Assembly (NCBI GenBank): GCA_019931105.1 | Contig: JAIOUW010000001.1 | Coordinates: 1,860,001 to 1,924,000 of the forward strand | DNA length: 64,000 bases | Origin: Flavobacteriaceae bacterium NBU2977 | GTDB taxonomy: Bacteria; Bacteroidota; Bacteroidia; Flavobacteriales; Flavobacteriaceae | Direction: 5' to 3' | Shown: positions 8,118-16,758 of the stretch, piece after piece | Position numbering within the stretch: the first letter of the stretch is position 1 | Layout of the letters: each line of letters starts with the position of its first letter | Notes under the pieces: generated by a model | What the model was told of the DNA's origin: nothing | What the model saw: the letters and a program-made list of their open reading frames with translations, nothing else | Databases searched by the model: none | Program-made: the position numbers and the translations under genes

Positions 8118-8890
8118 TATTTTATTTTGGTATGGTTGCCGATGCCGTTTAAGGCATCGGTTATAAAATTGTCTTTTAAGCCATTGACGATCCAGGTTTC
8201 TATGTTCGCTTCGCTCGCAATGGTCGCCGCCTCGATCTTCGATTGCATTCCGCCAGTGCCATGCGATGATTTTGTCATACTAATTTCCCGTGATAAATCG
8301 GCAACGCCTTGTACTTCTGCAATGGTCTTGGGCCTACCGTTTTCCAAAGATGCCTTTGTGTAGATACCATCGGTGTTGGTGGCGATCAACAGTAGGTCTG
8401 CTTCTAAAAGTGTTGCGGTCAAAGCCGCGAGTTTATCATTGTCACCGAACTGGATTTCATCGGCGGCTACGGTATCGTTCTCGTTGATGATAGGTATAAA
8501 ATTATTGGCTACCAAAATATTTATTGTATTCTTGATGTTTCCCTTTGATTTGGGATTCTCAAAATCGGAATATGACAGTAGGCACTGCGAGGTGAACAGA
8601 CCCAATTCCCTAAAACTTTCCTGGAACATACGCATTAAATGTGGTTGCCCAATGGCCGCCAGGGCCTGTTTGACCGATATGTCTTGGCCATTATGTTCCA
8701 ATTTCACGAATTGTTTCGCCGCCGCAATTGCTCCCGAACTGACGATAATAAATTCATAACCTTCCTTTAAAAGGGCTATTTGTCGGCCTATATCCTCGAT
8801 TTTTCCTCGGGATATTTGGTCGGTTTCCTTGGTCAGGGTGTTAGATCCTATTTTGAGTAAGATTCTTTTTTTGGACATTGTTTTGGTCAT
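8117..8890 (-). CDS. proB: Glutamate 5-kinase (no PUA domain)
   Basis: First step of proline synthesis: glutamate to glutamyl-5-phosphate. At 257 residues it contains only the amino-acid-kinase domain (RILLKIGSNTL near the start, IVSSGAIAAAKQ at about 49-60, FGDNDKLAALTA at about 147-158, GTGGMQSKIEAA near 211-222). It lacks the ~110-residue C-terminal PUA domain present in the E. coli enzyme, a common short form in Bacteroidota. A second in-frame ATG (MSKKRILL) four codons downstream is an equally good start. It shares one base with argF'. Confidence 0.93.
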   Translation of the reverse strand: MTKTMSKKRILLKIGSNTLTKETDQISRGKIEDIGRQIALLKEGYEFIIVSSGAIAAAKQFVKLEHNGQDISVKQALAAIGQPHLMRMFQESFRELGLFTSQCLLSYSDFENPKSKGNIKNTINILVANNFIPIINENDTVAADEIQFGDNDKLAALTATLLEADLLLIATNTDGIYTKASLENGRPKTIAEVQGVADLSREISMTKSSHGTGGMQSKIEAATIASEANIETWIVNGLKDNFITDALNGIGNHTKIK

Positions 8891-9049
8891 TGGCTGAACG
8901 CAGTATGCTTTATTATTTCTAATTTCTTGTTGTCGGTCTCTTGTCTCATGATTCTACATTTTTTATTTACTTCATTCTGAAATCCGAACGCTGCATTTCT
9001 AACCCTTTAATTTTCCTCATTTTTTTAACTTACCATCAACCATCAACCA
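8891..9049. repeat. proA-proB spacer with a 7-bp tandem repeat (CCATCAA x3)
   Basis: The 159-bp spacer is T-rich on the plus strand. It ends in three exact head-to-tail copies of CCATCAA at 9033-9053, and the last copy runs into the proA stop codon. This is a strand-slippage type repeat. No ORF is seen. Confidence 0.6.
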
Positions 9050-10249
9050 TCAACTCCTTACCTGGCCATTTCCTTTTACGAACCACTTGTTCGTGACCAA
9101 ATGCTGTAAACCTATTGGCCCACGTTGATGTAATTTGTCGGTACTGATCGCGAGTTCCCCTCCCAGACCGAATTGCCCCCCATCGGTAAACCGGGTCGAG
9201 GCGTTGTGGTAGACGGCCGCCGCATCGACCGACTCCATAAAGGTCTGCGCGGTATCGTTATTCGCTGTTATTATGGACGCCGAATGCCCACCGCCATATC
9301 GATTGATTTTGGTCACTGCATCTTCCAACGAAGATGCTTGGCCGATAACGATTTTGTAATCTAGAAATTCCTCGAACCAAATTGTTTCGTCCGTAATTTC
9401 TTGGGTACCGTCCATGCTTGAAATGGTATTGTCCGCAAAAATCTCCACCTTGCTCTTTTTCAGTTCCTGAATCAGATGTTGCAAGAATTGATGTTTTCTT
9501 GGCAGGTCGGTGGCGATCAACACTTTGTCCAACGCATTGCATGCCGATATTTTGGTCGTCTTCGCATTAATGATGATGTCCGATGCCATTTGCAGATCGG
9601 CTTCCCGGTCCACATAGACAAAATTGTTCCCCCGTCCGCTTACGATTACAGGACAGGTAGCGTGTTGCTTGACAAAGGCAATCAATTTTTCCCCTCCGCG
9701 CGGAACAATGAGATCAACTTTTTGAGTCGGTTTCTCTAGGAAAACCTGGGTTTCGCCCCTATCAAATTGCAAGTAGGTTACCCAATCGGTATCGACATTA
9801 TGTTCGACAAGTGCGCTATGCCATAATTCGATCAATGCCAGATTACTGTTCAAGGATTCCTTACCGCCCTTAAGCAAGATTTTATTGCCGGATTTGAAAG
9901 CGATACCCGCCGCTTCGATAGTTACGTCGGGGCGGGACTCATAAATAATCAATACCGTACCGAAAGGTGCGGTCTTGTTGCTGACCTGCATGCCATTTTC
10001 ATGCGTAAATTGAAAACGCTCGACCCCTAAAGGGTCGTCTTGACTTGCCAATTGCCGCAATGAAACGATCATTCCATCGATTTTGGTATCATCGACCTTC
10101 AGGCGATCGCGCATGGCCAGATCATCGCCCGAATAACGTTGCATATCGGTTCTGTTGGCCGCTAAAATCGTCTGCCGATTCTTAGCGAGCAATGATGCCA
10201 TCGTTGTGAGAACGGCATTGCGTTGGCCGATTTCAAGTATGATGCTCAT
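9050..10249 (-). CDS. proA: Glutamate-5-semialdehyde dehydrogenase
   Basis: Second proline step: NADPH reduction of glutamyl-5-phosphate. The 399-residue aldehyde-dehydrogenase-fold protein has the ESRPDVTIEAAG motif at about 103-114, the LLKGGKES motif at about 124-131, and the catalytic Cys in KTTKISACNALDKVLI at about 237. The acyl-site ending QLGLGGELAIST-like segment (GQFGLGGELAIST) is near 365-377. It overlaps argD by 4 bp. The arginine and proline branches are interleaved here (argD-proA-proB-argF'). Confidence 0.94.
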   Translation of the reverse strand: MSIILEIGQRNAVLTTMASLLAKNRQTILAANRTDMQRYSGDDLAMRDRLKVDDTKIDGMIVSLRQLASQDDPLGVERFQFTHENGMQVSNKTAPFGTVLIIYESRPDVTIEAAGIAFKSGNKILLKGGKESLNSNLALIELWHSALVEHNVDTDWVTYLQFDRGETQVFLEKPTQKVDLIVPRGGEKLIAFVKQHATCPVIVSGRGNNFVYVDREADLQMASDIIINAKTTKISACNALDKVLIATDLPRKHQFLQHLIQELKKSKVEIFADNTISSMDGTQEITDETIWFEEFLDYKIVIGQASSLEDAVTKINRYGGGHSASIITANNDTAQTFMESVDAAAVYHNASTRFTDGGQFGLGGELAISTDKLHQRGPIGLQHLVTNKWFVKGNGQVRS

Positions 10250-11397
10250 TGCAATTCCGTTTTTAGGGCGTTGAAAAATATATCGATATGGGCTTTCGTG
10301 ATATTCAATGCCGGAAGTACCCGAAGCACGTGTTTATCATTTGCCCCGCCCGTAAACAAATTTTGATTGTGGATCAACTTCTTTCTGAGGTCGGCAACTT
10401 CGAAACCTGTGCTGAGCGCAGTCGAAGTATCGAATTCAAGACCGAGCATCAACCCCCTGCCCTTTACGCGCCTAACTTGGGGGATTTCTGCCGCTAACCC
10501 TCGAAAATAAGGTTCAATTTTTGCGGCATTTTCGATTAATTGTTCGTTTTCCAAGACTTCTAAGACCGCCAAGGTCGCGGCACATGCGAGATGGTTTCCG
10601 CCAAAAGTGGTGCCCAACAGTCCGTGTGAAGCTTTAATACTTTCGTGGATCAAAATTCCGCCCACCGGAAAGCCGTTGCCCATGCCCTTGGCAATACTGA
10701 TGATATCCGGTCGGATGCCATGATGTTGAAAACCGAAGAATTTTCCAGTTCTGCCAAAGCCCGATTGTACCTCATCGGCAATCAGTACCACATTGTTCGT
10801 TTTGCAAAGTGTGGTGATATTTCGATAGAATTCTGTGGAAGGTTCGTCCAAACCGCCGACACCTTGTATGGCTTCTAAAATAACGGCGCAAACGTCCCCT
10901 TTTTCGATTTCCTTTTGAAAAACGTCCAAATCGTTGAAAGGCAAGAACGTTACTTTTTGCTGCCGATTGATGGGGGCATTGATTTTCGGATTATCGGTCG
11001 CGGCCACGGCCGCCGACGTTCTGCCGTGAAAACTGTTTTTAAAGGAAATGACCCTTGGTTTTTCGGTATGGAAGGAAGCCATCTTCAGCGCATTTTCGTT
11101 TGCCTCGGCACCCGAATTGCACATAAACAGATTATAGTCGTCACAGCCCGAGAGTCGACCGAGTTTTAAGGCCAATTCTTCTTGCAACGGATTTTTTACA
11201 GAATTGCTATAAAACCCTAGCTTGTTCAATTGATCTTTCAACCGCTTTACATAATGCGGATGCGTATGTCCGATGGAAATGACCGCATGGCCCCCGTAAA
11301 AATCGAGGTAGGTCTGGCCTTTGTCGTCGATGACCTCGATACCATTAGCCGAGACGGGGGTTACATCGTATAGCGGATAAACGTCGAATAACTTCAT
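10246..11397 (-). CDS. argD: N-acylornithine aminotransferase (class III, PLP)
   Basis: A fold-type I class III aminotransferase of 383 residues from the ATG at 11397 (MKLFDVYPLYDV). An upstream in-frame extension to 11478 would overlap proC and is rejected. Features include the PLP-phosphate motif NSGAEANENALKMA, the motif LIADEVQSGFGRTGKFFGF carrying the aspartate to the PLP ring nitrogen, and the Schiff-base Lys in ISIAKGMGNGFPVGG. It transfers an amino group from glutamate to N-acylglutamate semialdehyde. Near the C-terminus the segment LEFDTSTALSTGFEVADL contains about 10 residues with no place in the family alignment. They are encoded by a copy of a dispersed flavobacterial repeat (see repeat at 10411-10432). 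Confidence 0.93.
   Translation of the reverse strand: MKLFDVYPLYDVTPVSANGIEVIDDKGQTYLDFYGGHAVISIGHTHPHYVKRLKDQLNKLGFYSNSVKNPLQEELALKLGRLSGCDDYNLFMCNSGAEANENALKMASFHTEKPRVISFKNSFHGRTSAAVAATDNPKINAPINRQQKVTFLPFNDLDVFQKEIEKGDVCAVILEAIQGVGGLDEPSTEFYRNITTLCKTNNVVLIADEVQSGFGRTGKFFGFQHHGIRPDIISIAKGMGNGFPVGGILIHESIKASHGLLGTTFGGNHLACAATLAVLEVLENEQLIENAAKIEPYFRGLAAEIPQVRRVKGRGLMLGLEFDTSTALSTGFEVADLRKKLIHNQNLFTGGANDKHVLRVLPALNITKAHIDIFFNALKTELQ
10411..10432 (-). repeat. Dispersed short repeat inserted in frame within argD
   Basis: The minus-strand segment reads CTTCGACTGCGCTCAGCACAGG in pieces CTTCGACTGCG and CTCAGCACAGG. I recognise this from memory as a very common intergenic repeat word in Flavobacteriia genomes. 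It encodes the residues TSTALSTG in argD, just before the conserved ADLRKKL segment, and keeps the frame open. Confidence 0.6.
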
Positions 11398-11428
11398 TTT
11401 TTGTGCTTTAAGCCAAGTGTTTGATTTT

Positions 11429-12229
11429 TTATAATTGCCCCTCCCGGATCCTACTGATTTTCTCGAACGAAGCCACAATTCCCTGTATCAATGAAGAGCT
11501 GAGCCCCTGATGTTCCATCTCGTTCAAACCCTGGATCGTACAACCTTTCGGGGTCGTAACCTTATCGATTTCCTCTTCAGGATGGTTTCCGGTTTCGATC
11601 AACAAACTAGCCGCACCGTTACAAGTATGCATGGCCAGTTCTTGTGCTTCAGTGGCATCGAAACCCAACTGTATGGCACCTTGGGTGGTCGCTCGTATGA
11701 GGCGCATCCAGAAAGCGATTCCGCTTGCACAGATTACTGTAGCGGCCTGCATTTGTTCTTCTGGCACTTCCATGGAATGCCCCATCCGGTTGAAAATGGC
11801 CTTGGCCAAGTTGATCTTGCCCTTTCCTTTTTCATTGCTGCATACACAGGTCATCGACTTGCCGACCGAAATCGCCGTATTGGGCATGCTTCTTATAATG
11901 TGATGTTTGGCTCCGATAATGCTTTCGATCTTGGCGATACTAAAACCGGTTATCGTCGAGATGATAACATGTTTGGTCTTCAAAAGGTCTTTGATGTCGA
12001 CCAGAATCGCTTCGAGTTGGCTGGGTTGTACCGCGAATATCAAGATCGTCGACTTTTTTACCGCTTCGCGGTTGTCTGACGTAATGATAACATTGCCATA
12101 TTGTTCAAAATTGTACAGTTCAGCGGTATTTCTTTTGGTCAGATAGATGTAATTCGACCCTTTTGAATTCAAAATACCCTTAGCAATTGATAATCCTAAA
12201 TTTCCGGCACCTATGATGGCTATTTTCAT
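11429..12229 (-). CDS. proC: Pyrroline-5-carboxylate reductase
   Basis: Last proline step. The 266-residue protein has the N-terminal Rossmann motif IAIIGAGNLGLSIAKG at 3-18 (GxGxxG-like), the HHIIRSMPNTAISVGKS segment at about 106-122 and the P5CR signature around VTTPKGCTIQGLNEME at about 224-239. It is located between argC and argD in the operon, with small gaps of 31 bp and 47 bp. It lets the operon supply both proline and arginine from glutamate semialdehyde-type intermediates. Confidence 0.93.
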   Translation of the reverse strand: MKIAIIGAGNLGLSIAKGILNSKGSNYIYLTKRNTAELYNFEQYGNVIITSDNREAVKKSTILIFAVQPSQLEAILVDIKDLLKTKHVIISTITGFSIAKIESIIGAKHHIIRSMPNTAISVGKSMTCVCSNEKGKGKINLAKAIFNRMGHSMEVPEEQMQAATVICASGIAFWMRLIRATTQGAIQLGFDATEAQELAMHTCNGAASLLIETGNHPEEEIDKVTTPKGCTIQGLNEMEHQGLSSSLIQGIVASFEKISRIREGQL

Positions 12230-12276
12230 TTTTTCGTTGTTTCTTGACCGTTGTTGGTAATTTATCGATATGCTCT

Positions 12277-13251
12277 TTAAAATACTCCAGCCTTTAATTT
12301 TAAACCTGCGGTTTCGTCAAAACCGAACATCAAATTCATATTCTGAACGGCCTGCCCCGATGCACCTTTCAATAAATTATCTGTGGCAGATGTAATCAGC
12401 AGTATATTGTCGTGTTTGTGCAAATGAACATGGCATTGGTTCGTATTCACCACCTGTTTTAAATGAATCGGTTCTTCGGCCACGTTAGTGAACGGTGCAT
12501 CGGCATAAAAGCTCTCGTACAGTTCAATGGCCTTCGCTTCGCTTCCGGTAAATTTCGTGTACGCCGTTGCCAGAATGCCCCTTGTGAAATTTCCACGATT
12601 CGGCATGAAGAACAATTCTCCCGAATCGTCTTGCAATGATTTCAAACTTTCATTGATTTCCCCCAAATGTTGGTGCGTAAAGGGTTTGTACCAGCTCACA
12701 TTATTGTTCCGCCAGCTGAAATGGGAGGTCGCCGAAGGGCTTACACCTGCACCTGTACTACCGGTCACGGCATTGATGTGAACATCCTGCCCCAGTAATC
12801 CGGCTTTTGCCAAGGGCAATAGGGCCAATTGAATCGTAGTCGCGAAACATCCGGGGTTTGCGATATAATCAGCTTTTTCGATTTCCGTTTTTTTCAATTC
12901 CGGGAGTCCGTAGACGAATTCTTTTCCTTCGAAGATCGAATCTTTCTTTAATCGGAAGTCATTGCTCAGGTCGATGATTTTTGTGCTATCGGAAAAAAGG
13001 TTTTCCTTTAAAAATTTAGAGGAATTACCGTGGCCCAGACATAGAAAGACTACATCGATATTCGGATTCACCCGTGCGGTAAATTGCATATCGGTCAACC
13101 CTAATAGATCGGGATGGGCCGAGGAAAGTTTTTTTTCTGCCCGGGTGGTGCTGAATACAAAATCGATTTCGGCCTGCGGATGGTTTAAAAGAATTCGAAT
13201 CAATTCGCCTCCCGTGTATCCTGAACCTCCTATGATGCCTACCTTAATCAT
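12277..13251 (-). CDS. argC: N-acetyl (or N-succinyl)-gamma-glutamyl-phosphate reductase
   Basis: Third arginine step: NADPH reduction of the N-acylglutamyl phosphate. It has 324 residues, with the NADP motif GGSGYTGGELIRIL at 8-21 and the catalytic Cys in the NPGCFATT motif at about C135. The catalytic His region HQHLGEIN (FTHQHLGEIN) is at about 193-200. The gene start overlaps argG by 8 bp. Confidence 0.94.
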   Translation of the reverse strand: MIKVGIIGGSGYTGGELIRILLNHPQAEIDFVFSTTRAEKKLSSAHPDLLGLTDMQFTARVNPNIDVVFLCLGHGNSSKFLKENLFSDSTKIIDLSNDFRLKKDSIFEGKEFVYGLPELKKTEIEKADYIANPGCFATTIQLALLPLAKAGLLGQDVHINAVTGSTGAGVSPSATSHFSWRNNNVSWYKPFTHQHLGEINESLKSLQDDSGELFFMPNRGNFTRGILATAYTKFTGSEAKAIELYESFYADAPFTNVAEEPIHLKQVVNTNQCHVHLHKHDNILLITSATDNLLKGASGQAVQNMNLMFGFDETAGLKLKAGVF

Positions 13252-14434
13252 GGTTTTGGTTTACATGGTTATAGATTTTGCCCGAGTTGGAAAGGATCTT
13301 TATAAAACCTTTTGCATCATCGGCCGTCCATCCTTTGTTCATTTCGCCATAACTACCGAACGAAGCGTTCATCAGGTCATGCTCCGATGCGATTCCGTTC
13401 AATCGGAATTGAAACGGAAACAGGCCGACGAATACATCACCTGAGACGTTTTTTTGGGTATCTTTCAAAAAGGCCTCGATATTTCGCATTACCTCATCGA
13501 GATAGTTTCCTTCGTGCAGTAACATTCCGTAAAAATTGCCCAACTGCTCTTTTTGATATTGTTGCCATTTGGTCAAGGTATGTTTTTCCAAAAGATGGTG
13601 GGCTTTTATAATGATAAGCGAAGCGGCGGCCTCAAAACCGACCCGGCCCTTGATACCGATAATGGTGTCGCCGACATGAATATCTCGGCCAATGGCATAT
13701 TTTGATGCCATATTGTTGAGCTTTTCAATATTGGCGACCGGTAAATCCTTTACTCCATTTATGGCGACCAACTCCCCTTTTTCAAAGGTTAGTTTCACTT
13801 CCGAGGGTTCCTTTTCCTGCAATTGACTGGGATAGGCCGAATCGGGCAACGGTTTTTCGGAGGTCAGGGTTTCTTCCCCGCCGACCGAAGTACCCCAAAG
13901 CCCTTTGTTGATTGAATATTTCGCTTTTTCCCAAGAATATTCGACCCCGTTCTGTTTGAGATATTCGATTTCGGCCTCCCGGGCCAATTTGTTATCGCGA
14001 ATCGGTGTGATGATCTCGATTTCAGGAGCGATGATCTGGAAGATCATATCAAATCGTACCTGGTCATTACCCGCACCGGTACTGCCATGGGCGATATATT
14101 CGGCGCCCAACTTTTTGGCATGGTTTACGATTTCAATGGCCTGTACGATCCGCTCGGCACTAACCGAAAGCGGATAGGTGTTGTTTTTCAATACATTGCC
14201 GAAAATCAGGTATTTAACGACCTTGTCGTAAAAGGTTTGTACGGCATCGATAGAGGTGTATGACCTTGCCCCCAATCGCAATGCCTTTTCTTCGATGTCG
14301 GTGATTTCCTCTTTTGAGAAACCACCGGTATTGACGCTTACGGCGTGTACCTCAAAACCTTTTTCTTTTGATAGGTATTTGGCGCAGTACGAGGTATCCA
14401 ACCCACCGCTATATGCTAAAACTAGTTTTTTCAT
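13244..14434 (-). CDS. argG: Argininosuccinate synthase
   Basis: Joins citrulline and aspartate with ATP. The PP-loop ATP pyrophosphatase motif AYSGGLDTSY follows the start MKKLVL, and the STGAGNDQVRF motif lies at about 118-128. I chose the ATG at 14434 (396 residues). An in-frame extension to 14494 is made of dispersed-repeat sequence (its translation includes RAELVEARR, a typical repeat translation product) and is not a real N-terminus. Overlaps argC by 8 bp. Confidence 0.95.
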   Translation of the reverse strand: MKKLVLAYSGGLDTSYCAKYLSKEKGFEVHAVSVNTGGFSKEEITDIEEKALRLGARSYTSIDAVQTFYDKVVKYLIFGNVLKNNTYPLSVSAERIVQAIEIVNHAKKLGAEYIAHGSTGAGNDQVRFDMIFQIIAPEIEIITPIRDNKLAREAEIEYLKQNGVEYSWEKAKYSINKGLWGTSVGGEETLTSEKPLPDSAYPSQLQEKEPSEVKLTFEKGELVAINGVKDLPVANIEKLNNMASKYAIGRDIHVGDTIIGIKGRVGFEAAASLIIIKAHHLLEKHTLTKWQQYQKEQLGNFYGMLLHEGNYLDEVMRNIEAFLKDTQKNVSGDVFVGLFPFQFRLNGIASEHDLMNASFGSYGEMNKGWTADDAKGFIKILSNSGKIYNHVNQNHD

Positions 14435-14463
14435 GTGTTTATTTTTGTTGTTTTTCAACCGTC

Positions 14464-14516
14464 GCGCTTCGACAAGCTCGGCGCGGGAATGCAACCCCTG
14501 TCTGCCGGCGGGCAGG
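14464..14516. repeat. Two dispersed short palindromic elements in the argG leader
   Basis: Between the GNAT gene and argG, one element (14464-14486) contains GCTTCGACAAGCTCGGCGCG. Directly after it, 14497-14516 is an imperfect palindrome CCTGTCTGCC/GGCGGGCAGG that can fold with G-U pairs. Both words are recognised from memory as dispersed intergenic elements of Bacteroidota and other bacteria. They are much richer in G+C than the surrounding spacer. Confidence 0.6.
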
Positions 14517-14572
14517 TTTGGTTTAAAATAATCATTCCGGTGTGTTTAGTGATGACCTTAAACATGTCGGTC

Positions 14573-15193
14573 TCATTTGGCCTTTTTCTTTAGGAATATA
14601 CTTTCCTTGATACTCTTTAGTCGCTGGAATGTCTTGCCATTGAGTTTTTTAACATTTGCCGTTTTTTCTTTCGAATTTGGATCATAAAGCATGCCCGTAC
14701 AGAGACACATTTTCTGTTCTGTACGTGTCAAGACATCAAAATTCTTGCAGGTTTGGCAGCCTTTCCAGAATTCAGGGTCATCGGTCAATTCTGAAAACGT
14801 TACGGGTCTGTAGCCTAGTTCATAGTTGATTTTCATCACGGCCAGCCCAGTCGTAATCCCAAAAATTTTCGCATTTGGAAATTTACTGGTAGAAAGTTCG
14901 AAGATTTTCTGCTTGATTTTTTTTGCCAGGCCTTGATTTCTATAATCTGGATGGACGATCAAACCCGAATTGGCCACATATTTTTCATGCCCCCAGACTT
15001 CGATGTAGCAAAAACCCGCAAATTTATCACCGTCAAGAGCGATTACGGCATTGCCGTTCTGCAATTTTTTGTGGATGTACTCAGGTGTACGTTTGGCAAT
15101 TCCCGTACCACGTACCATTGCCGATTCAGCAATGGTGTCGCAAATTTGTTGGGCGTATTTAAAATGTGATTCGTCAGCAATTACAATGTTCAT
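14573..15193 (-). CDS. GNAT-family N-acyltransferase with C-terminal Cys cluster, first gene of the arginine operon
   Basis: This protein has 206 residues. A GNAT fold spans about 1-145, with the acyl-CoA loop around HPDYRNQGLAKKIKQ at about 81-95. A C-terminal extension then carries four cysteines, C146, C149, C163 and C165 (GCQTC and CLCTG), that could bind zinc or another metal. No argA or argJ is present in the operon and this is the first gene. The likely role is therefore N-acetylation or N-succinylation of glutamate, the committing step. This is an inference from position. It might instead acylate another amino compound. The gene is separated from argG by 138 bp containing dispersed repeats. 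Confidence 0.75.
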   Translation of the reverse strand: MNIVIADESHFKYAQQICDTIAESAMVRGTGIAKRTPEYIHKKLQNGNAVIALDGDKFAGFCYIEVWGHEKYVANSGLIVHPDYRNQGLAKKIKQKIFELSTSKFPNAKIFGITTGLAVMKINYELGYRPVTFSELTDDPEFWKGCQTCKNFDVLTRTEQKMCLCTGMLYDPNSKEKTANVKKLNGKTFQRLKSIKESIFLKKKAK

Positions 15194-15357
15194 TGCTACG
15201 TTGTTTTAGTTAAAAATTCTCAATATGGTCTGTCGAAATTGCGGAAATGGACTCACCTATTTCCATAGAAGTAGCGCACCCTTACGGGCGACGACAACGT
15301 GGGAAGAACGGACGTGCGATAAAAACGAATATGTAATCTTGTCCTTGCATTGAGAGT

Positions 15358-15365
15358 CAAATGTA
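15358..15365 (-). promoter_or_regulatory. Putative -7 box (TACATTTG) for the arginine/proline operon
   Basis: On the minus strand TACATTTG matches TAnnTTTG exactly and lies 165 bp before the first gene of the operon. No exact TTG lies at the ideal -33 spacing, so the call is tentative. The long leader (about 150 nt) could hold regulation, but no known ArgR box or riboswitch was recognised. Confidence 0.35.
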
Positions 15366-15402
15366 CAAATTAAATTTTATCGACATAATTCAGGACTTAA
15401 TT

Positions 15403-16758
15403 TTATCGAAAAAACGGTTTTTGCTTGTTCAATTTGAGTATTTCATAGGATAGGAAAGCAAACACGGCAATATATTCAATGGCCAATAGCCAAAGGTTTT
15501 CCTTAAAATCAGTTTGGGAGTATGCATAATAACTGAGAATGATTGCCGCCGACCATATAATGGGAAATCGAAATTCGGTAAAAATGCAAAGCGTCAAAAG
15601 AAAAATAACATACCAGGGGTGTACCGTGGAGCTCATTAAATAGTACAGGGTCAAAACCCAAAGCATGGCCGCCAACAATGTTTTCAGGTTTTTATCGACC
15701 TTAAAGACGGTGAACACCAACACAAGGATTATGGTGATATATGGGGTGACATTACCATAACTTTTGACGAACTCCCATGGTTTTTGGTCATAGCCAATGG
15801 CAATCTTCTTCATGATATTGTAAAGGCTGGCATTGAATTCAAAATTTGAGAACCATAGTCCCACCGTCTGCGAATAATTATCGATAAAATTGGAGGCGTA
15901 AAATGGAGATAATAGCAGAAGGGAAACCGCGCCGACCACCAAATAGAACAGCATGCTTTTTTTAAATCCGAGGTATTTCAGGAAAAGTGGAAGAAATAAC
16001 AAGGGCACCAATTTTATCGAAATGGCCATGGCATAGGGAATTCCGGCCCAAACCCATTTTTTAATCGATAGCAAGTATAGGGCCCATATAAAAAAGAAAA
16101 GCATGACACCCTCGAAATGAAGGTTTCCGGTCAACTCGATAATCACCAAGGGATTTAAAAAATACCAAAAAATCAAGTGGGGAGACTGGTTGAGGTTACG
16201 CAATAATTTTCTTCCGAAATAGAAAATGCCGATATCGGCGATTATGATCAAGACCCGCATAACCAATACGGAGCCCATGACCGATTTTCCGCCCAAAAGG
16301 GTGGCCATCGCAAATATGATCTGGTTCAAAGGCGGGTAATTGCTGAAATGGCGGGCACTGAGTTCGCCCATGCCACCATAAAGCTCCTTTGCATTGGCGA
16401 TGACCAAATCTTTTTGCTCGATCAAAGTGTCGGGTACCGCCAAGTATGGATTGACAAAATTCCGCACCAGTTCACCGTCCCAGATAAAGCGGTAGAAATC
16501 TTGCGAAAGATTCGGTTCTGCCATTAGGAATGCCAACCGAAACAGTACCCCTATGACAAGCAGCAATTTAAAATTCCACTTTTCGAATTGTATCAATTTG
16601 AAGCAGAGAAAAAACAAGGCAGCGCATAGGGTCAATAACTTGATAAAGTCGGTACGTTCGAGATGATAGGCGAAAGTATAGTATAAGCCCAGACAAATAA
16701 ACGCGAGCACCAATGAAACCTTATGAAGTTTTAGATATGTGACAAATCGGTTGGGCAT
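15403..16758 (-). CDS. Polytopic GT-C-type glycosyltransferase (mannosyltransferase-like)
   Basis: A 451-residue integral membrane protein with about 11-13 hydrophobic segments. The motif SQDFYRFIWDGELVRNFVNPY at about 80-100 is the acidic periplasmic-loop signature seen in polyprenyl-phosphate-sugar-dependent transferases of the GT-C superfamily (GT87/MptB-like). Such enzymes transfer a sugar from a lipid-phosphate carrier on the outer face of the inner membrane. The nearby polyprenyl-phosphate GT2 gene could supply the donor. The acceptor is unknown. Homologues are usually labelled mannosyltransferase without biochemical proof. Confidence 0.7.
   Translation of the reverse strand: MPNRFVTYLKLHKVSLVLAFICLGLYYTFAYHLERTDFIKLLTLCAALFFLCFKLIQFEKWNFKLLLVIGVLFRLAFLMAEPNLSQDFYRFIWDGELVRNFVNPYLAVPDTLIEQKDLVIANAKELYGGMGELSARHFSNYPPLNQIIFAMATLLGGKSVMGSVLVMRVLIIIADIGIFYFGRKLLRNLNQSPHLIFWYFLNPLVIIELTGNLHFEGVMLFFFIWALYLLSIKKWVWAGIPYAMAISIKLVPLLFLPLFLKYLGFKKSMLFYLVVGAVSLLLLSPFYASNFIDNYSQTVGLWFSNFEFNASLYNIMKKIAIGYDQKPWEFVKSYGNVTPYITIILVLVFTVFKVDKNLKTLLAAMLWVLTLYYLMSSTVHPWYVIFLLTLCIFTEFRFPIIWSAAIILSYYAYSQTDFKENLWLLAIEYIAVFAFLSYEILKLNKQKPFFR

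Noticed and set aside
11398-11478. N-terminal extension of argD
   Set aside because: It would overlap proC, and the family begins at MKLFDVYPLYDV.
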